Assembly: GCA_025201705.1 (NCBI GenBank)
Contig: MU616580.1
Location: 1-64,000, forward strand
Length of the DNA stretch: 64,000 nt
Origin: Dissophora ornata
Taxonomy: Eukaryota > Mortierellomycota > Mortierellomycetes > Mortierellales > Mortierellaceae
Reading direction: 5' to 3'
Each line of letters begins with the position of its first letter. Position 1 is the stretch's first letter. The notes beneath the pieces are model-generated. The model worked only from the letters and a program-made list of their open reading frames with translations. It ran no database searches and had not been told where the DNA came from. Shown piece after piece: positions 44,601-57,100 of this stretch. The position numbers and the translations under genes are program-made.

Positions 44601-46924
44601 CCCAGTTCCCCGCCACCTAGTCATAGTGCTATGCGCTCTGCCTTCAGCCCTCCGCCTGCAGGACCTTCGTCGGCTAAGCCATCTGGACCTCCAATCCAGC
44701 CTCGCCCACATGGTGCTCCACCACAGGAATCACGCCCACCCCACCATCCGGATGATAGATCTCCGCAGGGCCCACCCCATAATGGACCATATCCTCCGAG
44801 TAACCATTTGCAGCCGCAACCTCCTCATTCTCATCATCAGTCCAACAATGGCCCACCGCCTTCTCATCACTCCCAACAGCCACGTATCTCTCAGCTCCCC
44901 TCACACTCGCATACCCAGCCAACGCCTCATCATCAACCACCTCAACTCCAGCATCCATCACAGATCCAACATCACCAGCAGCCGCAAGGGCATGGATATA
45001 CTCCGCAGTCCGCCACTCAGCAGCATCCCTCACAGCATTCAGTGCAGCCCAATGGTGCTACTACTGGAGCTTCCACCCAAAACATGTCTACAGAGACACG
45101 CCAATCTATACATCAGCAGCGACACAGAGCTCAGCAGCAGGCCCAGTCGGCTCATTCTAGATCATACCATCTTCACAAGCACATGAGAATGTTAGATCAG
45201 CAACGGGCGGCACAGATAGCAGCTCAAGCCCAGCAGCAGACCCAAGCCCAGCAGCAACAGCAACAGCCGCAGCAGCAGACCCAGCCTCAAAAGCAACCAC
45301 TTAGACCGATACAGAGGCATTACCAGCCTCACCAGCAAATGTATCCTGGTTATAATCAACCTATCCCTATTAAACCACACCCTCAGCCGCCATCACAGCA
45401 GCAGCAGATGGCCCTAAAACAACAACAACAGCAGCTGCAACAACAACAGTCACAGGCGCTGAGACCCAATTCCTTCCCACAACAGCAGCGGATGACCCAA
45501 CAACAGCAGATGCTGCAGCGATACCAACAACATCGTCAGCTGCAACAAAAGCAACAACAATTGCGACAGCTACAATACCTTCGCAATCGTCAAGTGACGT
45601 CGTATCCTACTCAAAGGAACACGCAAGGTGTTGCGGCATCTTCTGGATCACATTCTCCAACGCCGCCACGAGTCTTTGGATCTCAGGTAGATAGACCTAT
45701 AAAAAAGACGACACGGCCTCTGGAGTGCTCGAATTGCATGGCCTTGGATTCATTAGCCTGGAGACCCAAGGCTGAGTCGCAGATTATAAACCCAGATGGA
45801 CCGACACCTTCAGGAGGGACGTCTGCAGTAGCAGCAGCAACAGCGGCGGGAACCAAGATTTTGTGTCCTGCATGTACACAGTATCTCCAGGCACATGGCA
45901 AGCCGCGACCTGTACCACCATTTCGAACCAACTTCTTGAAAAAGATTCATACCCGGTTCAAGCGCGAGCTTCAGGAAGTTCGATTCCAAGGATGGCAGGA
46001 TGCACAGGTGCTTGAAATAGAGGATCGCATGGTTGAAAGAGAATTCCAGATGGTGTTTAATGGACTGGACGAGGGCGATGCTTCTCAGATTCAGAGTCGA
46101 CATTCCTCTGCTTCGGGATCGCCAGCTCCCTCAGCCTCAACCGCAACTGTGATTGTGGAGACGTCTGCGCTTGCTACAGAGGAACCTGCCGAGGGCGCGT
46201 CCAGGGATGGCGCATCATCGGCAGCGGCGGCAAAGGATACAGAAACCATTGTGATCAAGATTGAGGATGATGATGATGATGAAATGCCTTTGAAAAAGGC
46301 TAAACCTGATAACGTGGAGGTGCGCACGTTCCAAAGCGAGGCGTCTGTCGGAGAGTTGTTTGGTCAGCGATGGAGAACCGAGCCCGTTGTTGGATATACA
46401 CTGGTGCATTTCGGCGGATCTGACCGGACCCGTATGGTGCCTATGAACCCCACGGTCCCGTCTCTCAGTAAGCTACCATGTTAGTTATAGATGCTTGATG
46501 TCTTCCATGGCAAGGCGATTCAATTGCTAACATTAAGTTGTATTTATTTGTCCTCGCAGCTGTTACGTTCAACCGGTCTGCGGAAACGATAACGTTCGCA
46601 TTCCGTGTCCTGGTCAATGGCTTGTGTTTGCTGTCCTCAGGAGGAGGCCCCCCTGCTCTGCATATGCCGGAGATGGCAGATGACGAGGAATCTGAGGAAG
46701 AGGAGGAGGAGGAGGAGGAGGTTGTGGTTGTGCCCGACAACGACAGGGACGATCCTCCACCTTTGCCTCCAGTAACGACTTCGACTGCGTCATCAACTGC
46801 GGAAGCAGCAAAAGACGATCTAGTGGCTACGAATTTTAACGATGCTACCGAAAAGACCTCAACTACAGCGACGGAGATAGATGTCGAGAGTGTATCTGCT
46901 ACTGCTGCCTCTGCGGAAAAATGA
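41677..46924 (+). CDS. Large Q/H/P-rich protein with GATA-like zinc finger
   Basis: Exons are 41677-42418, 43092-43843, 43928-44076, about 44165-46467 and 46560-46924, giving about 1430 residues. Most of the protein is low-complexity: Pro/Ser, His, long glutamine runs (45200-45580), and an acidic D/E tail region. Conserved-looking parts are ALSSLWK...EIPSGDTLDLSLCSML, a helical EVPLEFTQDMYIAMRNRIFE segment, and a zinc knuckle near 45728-45895. In the knuckle, CSNC and CPAC are separated by 42 residues instead of the ~17 of a GATA finger; LAWRPK and a QYLQAHGKPRPV segment match GATA-like flanks. Other introns close in phase, but exon 3 ends in phase 2 at 44076 while exon 4 needs phase 1. That junction is unresolved. 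It is probably a nuclear transcription regulator; the targets are unknown. Confidence 0.75.
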
Positions 46925-47107
46925 ACCGGGGAGGACTGGTAAGAAACAAAGTTTCTAGAGTAGCAAGCTTCATTGTACCTAAACAGCACCGGCCTTTACA
47001 TTTACTCTTCCCTTTTTGTTTCCACCTGCAATGTTGATTCTTTGTCAAAGTGTACTTTTAATCATAATGACTGCAACCACGTCTTGTTTTGTACTTTATC
47101 TCACGCC

Positions 47108-47141
<34 letters not shown>

Positions 47142-47297
47142 AGCCGGGAGAGCAAATGTCGTGGTTGAGTTATTTTATTGTGCTGGTCTAAAATGCGGAT
47201 GTCCTCAATCATACGCCGTCCTTCAGCAAATGTATTTTTTTCAATGATCCCAACTCTTGGCGGATATTAGTGTGTTGTGAAAGCAAGTCTATTGGGA
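46925..47297. other. Convergent 3' region
   Basis: This stretch lies between the stop of the GATA-like gene (plus) and the stop of the ZNF706-like gene (minus). It contains the A31 run at 47109-47139. No gene is seen. Confidence 0.5.
47109..47139. repeat. Poly(A)31 homopolymer
   Basis: An uninterrupted A-run lies downstream of the GATA-like gene. It could be a simple repeat or the trace of a retroposed poly(A) tail; no adjacent element supports the latter. Confidence 0.85.
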
Positions 47298-47952
47298 TCA
47301 GACTTTGAAAGATGACTCTGGCGGAACAGGTTCCTTGGGATGTTTAGCTTCCATGTGCTGCACAATCAACTTGTAATTGGCGATCATGATCTAAGATGCA
47401 CAGGGGGAAAAAATATTTCGGTTCAAATTCGTGGCAATATATTGTTCCATGAAAGGGTCCAGCAAGAAAATATAGCTTTGTTTTGCTTTACCATGCACTT
47501 GGGGCACTTGAACTTGTTGCCCTCGGTCATGGCCTTGAGCTGACTCTTGGGGGGAGCATTGGCGGCGGCACGCTTATCAGCGTTGGCTCTATAGGATGAG
47601 AGCATAGGAGGGTGAAAGCGTTTTTTTTTTTGGGTTGAGTTGGTGTCGTTGTATTGAGTCGTGAGGGGCCAGATATGGCATGATGTCCTCTCATTCCCCC
47701 TCTCGTAGTCCATCACTCCGTGTTCCTCCTTAGCAAAGGTGCATGTCTATGTGTCGCTACTCTTCCTGGGCAATGGTCCTTGTCCTCACCTAGCTTGTTG
47801 CTAGAGGGCCGAAAAATAGTAGTAGTTGTTAGGGTCAATCTTTACCTTGTGCCTTGCGATACACAACAGCAGCAAGCAGAATAAATCGCAACCATTCATG
47901 TTTCGGCAGAAAGCAGCAGAAATATCGGTACCTTTTGCAATCCGCGGGTCAT
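47298..47952 (-). CDS. Small C2H2 zinc-finger protein (ZNF706/4F5-like)
   Basis: Four exons in transcript order: 47932-47952 (21 nt), 47790-47800 (11 nt), 47492-47588 and 47298-47390. Phases close and give 73 residues, the length of animal ZNF706. The N-terminus MTRGLQKQQARANADKRAAA is basic and helical, as in the 4F5 family (usual start MARGxQK). A single finger follows, with CPKC and then HMEAKH and the family's characteristic HPKEPVPPE end. The reader needs all three introns: exon 1 codes only seven residues, and exon 2 is an 11-nt microexon (CAA CAA GCT AG). ZNF706 has been linked to translation and stem-cell state in animals; the fungal role is unknown. The start is divergent from DCD1. 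Confidence 0.88.
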
Positions 47953-48181
47953 GGCGAGCGAAACTCGAAATGAGAATTAAAAGTGACAGGGAAGGGTGAT
48001 GGTGATGCAAAGAAAATACCACAAAGCAAACCAAAGGGGGGCTCCTCCATCCCGAAACAGTGGCTTGGACTCGATTCTCTCTATTACTCCGCCCGTTCGA
48101 CGACTAGGGCTGCAGCTTTGATCTGCATAAAGCACATCATCTTCAGCCTTACGACCGAAGAAGGATCAAGAGCACACAGAC
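47953..48181. promoter_or_regulatory. Compact bidirectional promoter (229 bp)
   Basis: This gap separates the start codons of the ZNF706-like gene (minus) and DCD1 (plus). Both promoters must lie in or overlap these 229 bp. No individual element could be named with confidence. Confidence 0.55.
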
Positions 48182-49580
48182 ATGTTTGTCGGAATCGTAG
48201 GACCAACATGCAGTGGGAAGCATGAGACCATGAACATCCTTGCTTCCATATGCCAGTTCACGTGTCTGTACCTGAGACCCACCTCGCCTGGATTTTCTTC
48301 CAACGGAAATATCACTGACATCAGTAATGGGAACGCCAACAGCAGCAAGCTCGAGTTCGATACAATCGAAGCCATGATGGGCCATGTCACGCTTAATTGG
48401 ATGGAGCACTTCGTAACCTGCGATGTCCAAACCATCCGAGGAATCTCTATCCTGCGCAAAAGACCGTTCTTCTTGCTGTTGTCTGTTGAATGCTCGACAA
48501 TGGTCCGATACCGTCGATGTGTATCTCGGTAAGGCAGCAAAAAGGGAAGGGAAAGCAAAAGAGGAACTGGATGATTTCTCAAACAGGACTTTCGACCTGA
48601 CGACAATTTTTCGTTTCCACCTCGTAGGTGTAAAGGTCAGGGTCTTGCATCTCCAACATTGGAGGAGTTTGTGGAGATGACAGACGCCTCGCTCTATACC
48701 ATGCCGTCAATATCTTCCGCTGTAGTGACTCCTGTAATGTCACAATCAACATTCCCTGCGCCATCGAACGGATTTGAACAGAGCCAGGATCAATATGGAT
48801 CGACAGCCTCCGAAGCCCCACTATCGCCGCCCGACCAGGATCTATCGCCGTCACCGTCATCATCAGGCATTCTTCACTTCAATTATGCGCCTTACAAACT
48901 CCTCTCAATGTCCGATCTCTCGATCCTCAACAATCACCCTACTCGTGACTATCTACAACGAGATATTGAAGCCTTGGACATCACCAACCCAGACCTTCTG
49001 CGGCCGTCTTGGGACTCTTATTTCATGTACCTGGCGAATCTGGCAGCAAGGCGATCAAACTGCATGAAACGAAGAGTTGGGTGTGTCCTGGTTCGAGAGA
49101 AGAGGGTGATTGCGACGGGTTACAATGGGACGCCGAAGAACCTTACGAATTGTAATGATGGTGGGTGTTCGAGGTGTAACCAGGCGACACCTTGTGGACG
49201 TGGGTTGGATAGGTGTTTATGTATGCACGCAGAAGAGAACGCGTTGCTGGAGGCAGGGCGGGAAAGAGTAGGGACTGGGAGCACGATATATTGCAACACC
49301 TGTCCATGTCTAGGTAAGGAAAGAAGTGATCACGAAGACGCATGAGATCAAACGTCTTTTGTAAGACAAAAAAATGATAATCTCCTAAACTCTGGCTATT
49401 CTGCTGTTACGAAACTATGTAGGATGTGCAATCAAGATTGTGCAGGTGGGCGTGAGCCAGGTGGTGTACTCGGAGTCCTATGGGATGGATGATTTGACTG
49501 CAGAAGTGTTCCGAAAAGCAGGCGTCGAACTTCGACAGCATGCAACCCCTAGTATCAAGTTGGACCAATCGAACCCATAG
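48182..49580 (+). CDS. DCD1: Deoxycytidylate (dCMP) deaminase
   Basis: Exons are 48182-48528, 48628-49313 and 49423-49580; phases close and give 396 residues. The enzyme converts dCMP to dUMP in the cytosol, feeding thymidylate synthase. The N-terminal ~160 residues form the extra domain of fungal Dcd1, with a P-loop-like start (FVGIVGPTCSGKH, where the usual S/T after GK is His). An insertion rich in Ser and Pro follows (about 130-190). The deaminase domain has the zinc motif HAEENALL near 316 and the second Cys pair in CPCLGC, which is split by the last intron. RRVGCVLVREKRVIATGYNG and the substrate-side TPCGRGLDRC are also present. It is somewhat longer than the yeast enzyme because of the insertion. 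Confidence 0.92.
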
Positions 49581-49755
49581 ACTGATTGTAGAGTAGATCG
49601 CAAAGCAAACAAACCATTGGTCATTACTGGTTCCATGTCGTACTTAAGGGTGAAGTTCGATCCAGTGGTCTCTTCCCACGTCACTTCGCCGATGTAAAAG
49701 GCAGGCCAGGCCATCGCATTTTGTTCCTCAACTACACATCATCATCCTAACAACC

Positions 49756-50772
49756 ATGGTTTCGTTCAAGCGCGCATTGGTCTTCTTCTCGGCCATCGTC
49801 GTTCTCGCCGCCACGGCCCAGGCCGCCAAGGGACCTGTCATCACCAACAAGGGTACTGTTTTACCTTGACATCTCCGAGGGTACTCTCTCATCAGTTGCA
49901 AACTGAACTCATCTCGGAGACAAGGGTACTCATCACTTCCAACTATCACTTATTTAATATCTCTTATAGTCTACTTTGACATTGAGCAGGGCGGTAAGCC
50001 CCTTGGTCGTGTCGTCATTGGTCTTTTCGGAAAGGTAAAAAAAATCCCTCCCGGCGCAATTGAACGTTGGGAATAGGACGTTGTATGATCGAATTCTAAG
50101 ACAATCGATCGCTCTTGAACCAGACTGTCCCCAGGACCACCGAAAACTTCCTCCAGCTCGCCAAGGGCAGCGAGGGCTACGGTTACGCCGGATCGTCGTT
50201 CCACCGTGTCATCAAGGTACTTTGGATGTGTCATCTTGGCCGTTGCAAGGTTTATTTACTCCCCTGAAACTATAACTAACTAGCTGTTGATTTTGACTAA
50301 CTGCATGCGTGGAATTAGAAATTCATGATCCAAGGAGTAAGTCTCGCTAAAAATTGCTGTCGAGAAATTTATGGGGGATTAATGGACTCTATCTCACCCC
50401 AACTTCGTTCTTTCATTTGTTGTATTATAGGGTGATTTCACCAAGGGTGATGGTACTGGAGGAAAGTCGATCTACGGAGCTAAGTTCGAGGATGAGAACT
50501 TCAAGCTTCGCCACACCGGCCCTGGTATTTTGAGCATGGCCAACTCTGGCAAGGACACCAACGGATCTCAGTTCTTTATCACGACTGTCAAGACCTCGTG
50601 GTTGGATGGACGTCACGTTGTGTTCGGAACTGTTATGGAGGGTATGGATATTGTCACTCAAATCGAGAATACCGATACGCTTCCCGGCGATCGCCCCAAG
50701 TCCGCGGTCACGATCGCTGCCTCAGGAGAGGTTGAGATGGAGGCTGACAAGATCGTTCACGCCGAGTTGTAA
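49756..50772 (+). CDS. ER-targeted cyclophilin (peptidyl-prolyl isomerase B type)
   Basis: Exons are 49756-49852, 49970-50034, 50124-50216, 50319-50336 (18 nt) and 50431-50772. Phases close and give 204 residues. Cyclophilins catalyse cis/trans isomerisation at prolines during protein folding. The N-terminus [20 protein letters not shown] is a clear signal peptide. The catalytic landmarks are [20 protein letters not shown] (active-site Arg and Phe), then [17 protein letters not shown] and [12 protein letters not shown] (cyclosporin-binding Trp). The C-terminus ends HAEL, an HDEL-type ER retention signal, so it probably works in the ER lumen like fungal Cpr2/Cpr5 and animal cyclophilin B. The 18-nt exon encodes KFMIQG. 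Confidence 0.95.
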
Positions 50773-51159
50773 AAAAAAAAAACAAATATTTATATAGAAA
50801 TATAGGACAGCGGGGTCTTACAGGCTCTGTCCTTTTTTTCCTGCCATTTTCTTCCAGTAGACTATTATATTTTCCATAAAGTATTCGGTCTTCAGTGTAG
50901 CATTGGTGTAGCCTGATTAAAGGCTTTGTAAAATAATTGATCTCCAAATCAACACGCGTTTAAATTAAAAAAACGCGCTCCGCGTTCCTGAGTGTGGCTT
51001 GTGTATTTTATTGGTGGACCGAATAATGAGCGTGTCCCTTTTGCTTGTTTTTCCATGGCTTTCAAAGCTACCGCATTCTACTCGCACGCTGTCTTGCAAT
51101 CACTTCTTTTCCTTCATATACTCTTAATCCCTTTCAACGAAAGGCAGATAGAAAGAGCG
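50773..51159. other. Spacer between cyclophilin and separase
   Basis: This stretch contains the cyclophilin 3' end and the separase promoter or leader. The separase frame is open back to 50992 and has an ATG at 51055 (MAFKATAFYSHAV), but the sequence from there to 51160 is hydrophobic and unlike a separase start. Confidence 0.5.
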
Positions 51160-54100
51160 ATGCCAGCCGGAGGACTGGACGCTACAGTTGCAGGGCAACA
51201 TCAATACATCTCAATTGAAGTTGTCATCGAAGTCCTGAAGGACCACCGTCAGTACACTTCTCAGCTAGTTCCTGACCTGAGAGACCTCCTATCGTCGCTG
51301 CAAACCCCAGTGGCTCCACAGAAGCTGGCTGCCAGCTCTTCGGGCAGACAGCCGATCCCCACCCCACTCAAAACTAACTACGCTCAAGATGTCAATTCCG
51401 CGAATGTCGGCAAGCACGTCAAGCGACTTTTCAACCAAAGCTTGTCGATGTTGAATAAATGGTCGGAGGTTGTTCAGCAGCCTGACGCTTCCGACGTGGT
51501 GGCGCAGGAGACAACTGCAGCAATGCCCAATCGGAGTCAGGCGGGCACGATCACCACTATCTCGAGAACGACAATGGCAGCAGGCAAGATCACTGCGACA
51601 ACATCGACCGCAGCAACAACTGCCAGATCACGCTCCGTATCTATCTCGAAGAGCGCCAAGGCAATGACAACATCGAAGACAGCGACGACCGTCACTAAGA
51701 GCCACAGTACCTCATTGCCAGAGGATACCAGCCAGGGACAACAGAAGCGCGTGGTTGGATTGATGCGTGGTGCAAAAACAAACTCGTCGCAAGGCGCCAC
51801 CATCAACAGCGACTCACGGTCTTCACGAACTACTATCGCCGCCCGACTGACTGTACCCGCACCAGTCAAGAGTGAGCTGTCGACGCTAACAGCAGTGATG
51901 ATGCCAACAGCAGCTCCGACTCTCTCTGGTGCTGCTGCTAATAAAAAATTCAACAACCAAAACGCGATCTATGACACCGACCGACCAACTTATGCTCACA
52001 TCAACGTGTTAGTTGACGTTGGGTTTCTGGCGGTGAGGGCTCTGGAGCTGATGAGTAGTAGTATTCCTACCACGTTGTTTGAGATCGAAAAAGCGCGATC
52101 GAATTTGATCTCGAAGGTTATCCACCTTGGCATGGTATGGCGGATTGAGCTTCTCGTGGGTTTGAGCATTGTCAAATATAGCGTTCTTTTCTAGGTTGAT
52201 GACTCTAACAGTTTGTTGTTCGTCAATGATACTTTGCGACTTGTAGAAAAAGCGAGCGCTGCAGGAGCTGGGATTCTTACGGGAACAATTGATCCGATGT
52301 GCTGCATCGCTATGGAATGAGCCAGATCTTGAAGCAAAGGATGAGCAGGATCAGCTGCGGTTGAAAACATCGGAATGTTGCTCCTTCCCAAACTCTTCGT
52401 TGATGTCCTTCGCCGCCGCTGCCGCAACAGACCCAATCAAAAAGACATACCAGTCCTTATTCACATTTCCATTTCCAGTGGCTCTCTCGAGGCTGACAGC
52501 GGGCACTTCTCCTTCGACTACGATGACGACCGTTGGTGATAGCCGTGAGCTCGATCAAGCCTTAACTTTCATCAGATTGGTTCAAGCACTTCATAACAAC
52601 GCCTTACGCTGCTGGATGGATGTCAGGAGCGGATCCTTAGCATACGTACGTGTTCGTTGCAGCGTGGTCGATTTTAGGCTCCAGCAAAGACTAACAGAAA
52701 TCTATTATCTGTTATAGCTGCTGCCAGAGATGATGTCGCACCGGAATTCACCTTACGACTGGTGCATGTGCATCGCAAAGGTTCATCGACAGGCCGGACA
52801 GCAGTCCCTGGATGCGTTGTTCCGACTGTTGTTCATTGGTGCTGGGAAGGCTGTAGATAACAACCCAACTCCAGGTGAGTCTGGTTCTCGCCTTTAGCAG
52901 GCGCATCAAAATGGTGTTCTACCCGTGATACTGATGCAAGATGTCTTATCGCTATTTCAGAGGGTCATCGCCATGCTTTCATGCTTAGGATGCATGGTAT
53001 CCGGTACTATGGGGCGTGCAAACACATAACCGAGGCCAAGGACGGCATGGTTTGGGACAAGGTCCTGAGATGTGGAGTTGAGTTCGAAAAGTCGATCAGG
53101 GATGCACAAACTCAAGAGGACATTTTAATTCTGCTGCACACATACAAGACTGCTTACGACTTCCTCAAAGAACTATCGGCTGTTGATCTCTCTGATGCTC
53201 GATTCCAGGAGTGGTTCAAACACCTCGAGTTTTTCGTGCGCAAGGTGAAGTGTCATGTTGGGCTTATGAGATTCCTCTTTCCGTAAATATCATGGGCCCA
53301 ATTCACTAACCTTGGAGATATGGTTGACATGATTTAATCAAACAGATGGACGTCAAGGAGATGAATTTATTTCTACAGAGTATTCAGAGCGGCGATCGGG
53401 ATTTGGACATGACAGAGGCGACAGAGGCAGCAAGGTCCGGCGCCTCGCAATCAGTGGCAGGTCTGTCGCGTCACCTCACATCTCCCATCGCAACAAGCCA
53501 AACGAAGCTCAAGCCCGCACCTTTTGCGCAACCCTCCACTGCTCCAACTACGGTTCCAGTACTTGGTCGTCTTGAAAACGCAGTGAAGGCCCTTAGAAGG
53601 TTCGAGGATTTACTTCAGGGTTGGCACTCAATGACACAACCGGGGCAGGATCTAGAAACCTGTGCGTTGAACACAAAGCGCGAGCTACTGTCCTTGGAGG
53701 AGGGCCTGTCATCTTTTCCCATGGAAGGACTGACGACCGCAACACTTCAAAATGCAGCAAGAATTTTCCGCTCGGTTGATACCATTCGGAGCATTGGATC
53801 AAAGATCTTAGACAAGTGCGAGAAGGGCCAAAATACGGATAGCGCCAGGCCTTCTACAGTACCTAGGGTAACTGATATGCTTGAGCGATGGCTCAGTTCT
53901 ACTAAGGCCATCACTCAGATTCTGTCGAACGTGACAGCTGGACTGTGGCATCAAATACAAACCGACTATATAGTACGTATACGGCTGTTCTAACCGACCA
54001 TGAATTATGCCCGTCGTACAACAAGCCAGCAGCTCTCTCTAATCTTTGCGCCGTGTTCTGTAACCTGTTGATAGGCCTGCCACGACGCCAATGGAAAAGC

Positions 54101-57100
54101 TGTCCCGGACCCGATAAAGCTCTCCTGTGCCAGAGTGGACGCAATCCTGTTTCTCTTTCGACTGCACCAGTCCAGCCACGACTCAACGACATCACTCGAG
54201 CAACGACCGATATTGGAATATCTGGAGTCCGCTTTCTTGATAGCAAGGCAGATGAATGACAGTGAATCGCTTCCTTGGATCTCGAACGCGCTTTACAATC
54301 TTGGCGGGACTCTCTTCAAAGTAGGCAAGCGACAGGAGGCTATTCGACCACTAGAAGCTGCCATTGATTGCTACCGCGTGTGGCTTGGTGACGCTCTTTT
54401 GGTGGACACCAGTTTGGAGGACATGTCTGTCCAGAGTGGAGAGGTCAAGGACTCCAAGGTAGAGGCAAGGTTGGTGCTAGCGAATCGATATGAGGTTCTG
54501 GGCGTGTGCTTGCAAGCCATCAACGACCTCAACCGGGCCTTGGATTGTTTCAATTCCGGACTCTGTGCGCTGCCGCTGGATGCGTTTCGAAGTCTCGATA
54601 CGGTTGCCCAGGGCGATCTGAAGATTTCTCAACTCCCGGCAGCAAAGCTACTGAACCGACGTACACGGATTTTACTCATGCTGGAAGGGTCACAATTCAT
54701 GTCTATTGTAATATCCGTGCCCGAGTTTGATTCCAAGATGACTCGCCGTGGAGTACCTAATCATTTCCGTGGCGTAGTACAAGAATTCGAGTGCGGACTT
54801 TTGTCTGTTCTGAGCGTCAAGGCATATCAAGCCAATCGCCGTAATCAGGAGCGGATCGAGATCTTGAAGTACCTGATGAACAAAGTCTACCGAGGAGGCA
54901 GGCTACTCGCAAATCCGATCCGACGAGCTCGTGTATTGGTACAACTCGCCGTGTTATATCAAAGCAATGGAGATATCGAGCTGCAGCAGGAAGCCCTCCA
55001 CTTGGTCGAAGAAGCGATCGAGATTCTGAAGGAGAGAGAACTCATGGCAGATTTGGAGCTGGAGCCTGTCAGGAATCATAATCTAGCCATGGCCTATTCA
55101 TGGTACGGGATTCTGGATCGCAACCGGAGCAATGGGCTGTCAAGAAAGTCAAAGCCATTCCAGATCGCGCTGCAGCTCTGGGAAATGATGTTGTCTAACG
55201 TCGAATGCTTTGTCTCTTGCGAGGACACGGCGCTTTTGGACCACCGAGCAAATGTGGAGAGGGTCTTGAAGCAGCTACCAGAGCCTGAGCTATTGTATGA
55301 CCATTTGCAGATGTTGGCGGATTGCCTAGGAATGAATGATTACAGAGTCTTGCAGGTGCAGATCTATTTGCTCATGCTGAGACTCATCAACGGGGTGTTG
55401 ACTGTGTCAGACGATACTTGTGCTGGTAAGTACTGTCCGCTTTTTGACTCAATGGCAGTCGTCTATCATTATCATATAGCTAACCGCTGCGATCATTTGC
55501 TGGAACTGGATTAGACGCGGTGCGGATATACGCTCGAATTGGACAGGCATATCTTGCTCTTGGATACTCGGGTAAAGCCAAGATGGCACTCAATCATGGC
55601 AAACTCATTCTGGAGGAGATGGCAAGGGCGTCGAATGAGTCCACACTGCGCGGAGAAGTATACGCTATATGGCTTCTTGTTTACAGCCTATATCTCACAT
55701 CCGTCGGACACAAAGCTCAAGGTGTGAGCGCCTACAACCAGGCGAAACACCAGTCTGAGAAGCACCAGGCTTTGATTGGTGCCGGTGATGGCGTTGCTGG
55801 TTCTCTCCCTAAACCCGGAGCGCTCTCAAGAAAGGTCGAGGCTAAGGTTCAGAGAGCCTTGATCTTGGTGGAAGCGTCTTTGGCTCGATCGCAGTTACTC
55901 TATTATGAAGGCAATCTTTCCGAGGCTATAATGGATTCACGACGGGCTGGCCGACAGCTGAGTCGTATTATCTCCACGCTCTCTGTGGCGATCAAAGCTG
56001 CTCAGAAGGACGACAGTGTCATCGTCAAACAACCCATGAAGAACCCCTTTCTGGTACAACAGGATGAGGAGAACGAGGAGCCTGAGGGTTCGCGTCGAAA
56101 CCATGTACAGGAGCAAGTTTCGGTCGAAAGTCGACAGCTGCAGCAAGGCCTCGAGATGCTAGCGACCCAGAGATACCAATGGCCGATCTTTAAACTCTTA
56201 ATCGAGGCATACCGTCAGCTTGGAAAGCTTTACTTGGTCCAGGGCAGTGTCCGTGAGGCCCAGTATTTTGTTAAAGAGGGCAAAGTTATTGCACAGCTCT
56301 CCAAGGCAGGCAAGTCGATGGATAGCTTCATGCTCGATGAAGCAGAGATGAGCCTGCACAGGCACGAGTGGGAGGACTGTCAGCAGATCCTACAGGATCT
56401 GATCATGCAGGAGGATGGCTCTAATGCCGGAGCACTCTCTTGGGAAATCCAGGATGCCAGGATCCAGCTTTTAAACGGTGACTTCTACTATGCGACCGCA
56501 CAGTGGGAGCTATCCATACAGGCGTACTATAGCACGGAAGAGGTTCTTTCACACTTGATGGACAAGTCGTTCATTTCGGAACTTGAGCAGCTGATAATCC
56601 GCGAGCCTCAAACGCCGCGAGAGGCAAAGCTGGTTAAGATCGAACCTCATCAACGGCCAAGCATATGGAGCATCCGAAATATGCAATCTGAAACATCCAT
56701 GGCATTCCACGGACCAAGCACACCTGACCAAGCTCAGTTCGAGTGTGTGACACTGGGTGGGATCAAGGCGGCATTGGGCTACAGGACAAGCTTGATCTTT
56801 GGTGAGGAAGGTCATCTAATGAAGGCACATCAGCTAATAGAGAGATCAAGAGCGGAGGATCCAATGGGGTTCACAGTTGCCGAGTATCACTTTACAAAGG
56901 CCAAATTGTTGATCTTGGAGCTGGAGGTCGCGATGGCTAAGCATTTAATGTATGCCATGATACCAGACTCGGCGCTATCTGTGGGATTGTTCAAAAAGAC
57001 ACAAACCCAGCAACTAGCACCACTACCGGCGTTATTCCGCGAGCACTCGAATCTGGAGGATAATGAAGAGATAGATCCGTTGCTGAATCCCGCCTCAGTG

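Noticed and set aside
51055..51057. Upstream ATG as the separase start
   Set aside because: It would add a short hydrophobic stretch unlike separases; the ATG at 51160 begins the helical domain.
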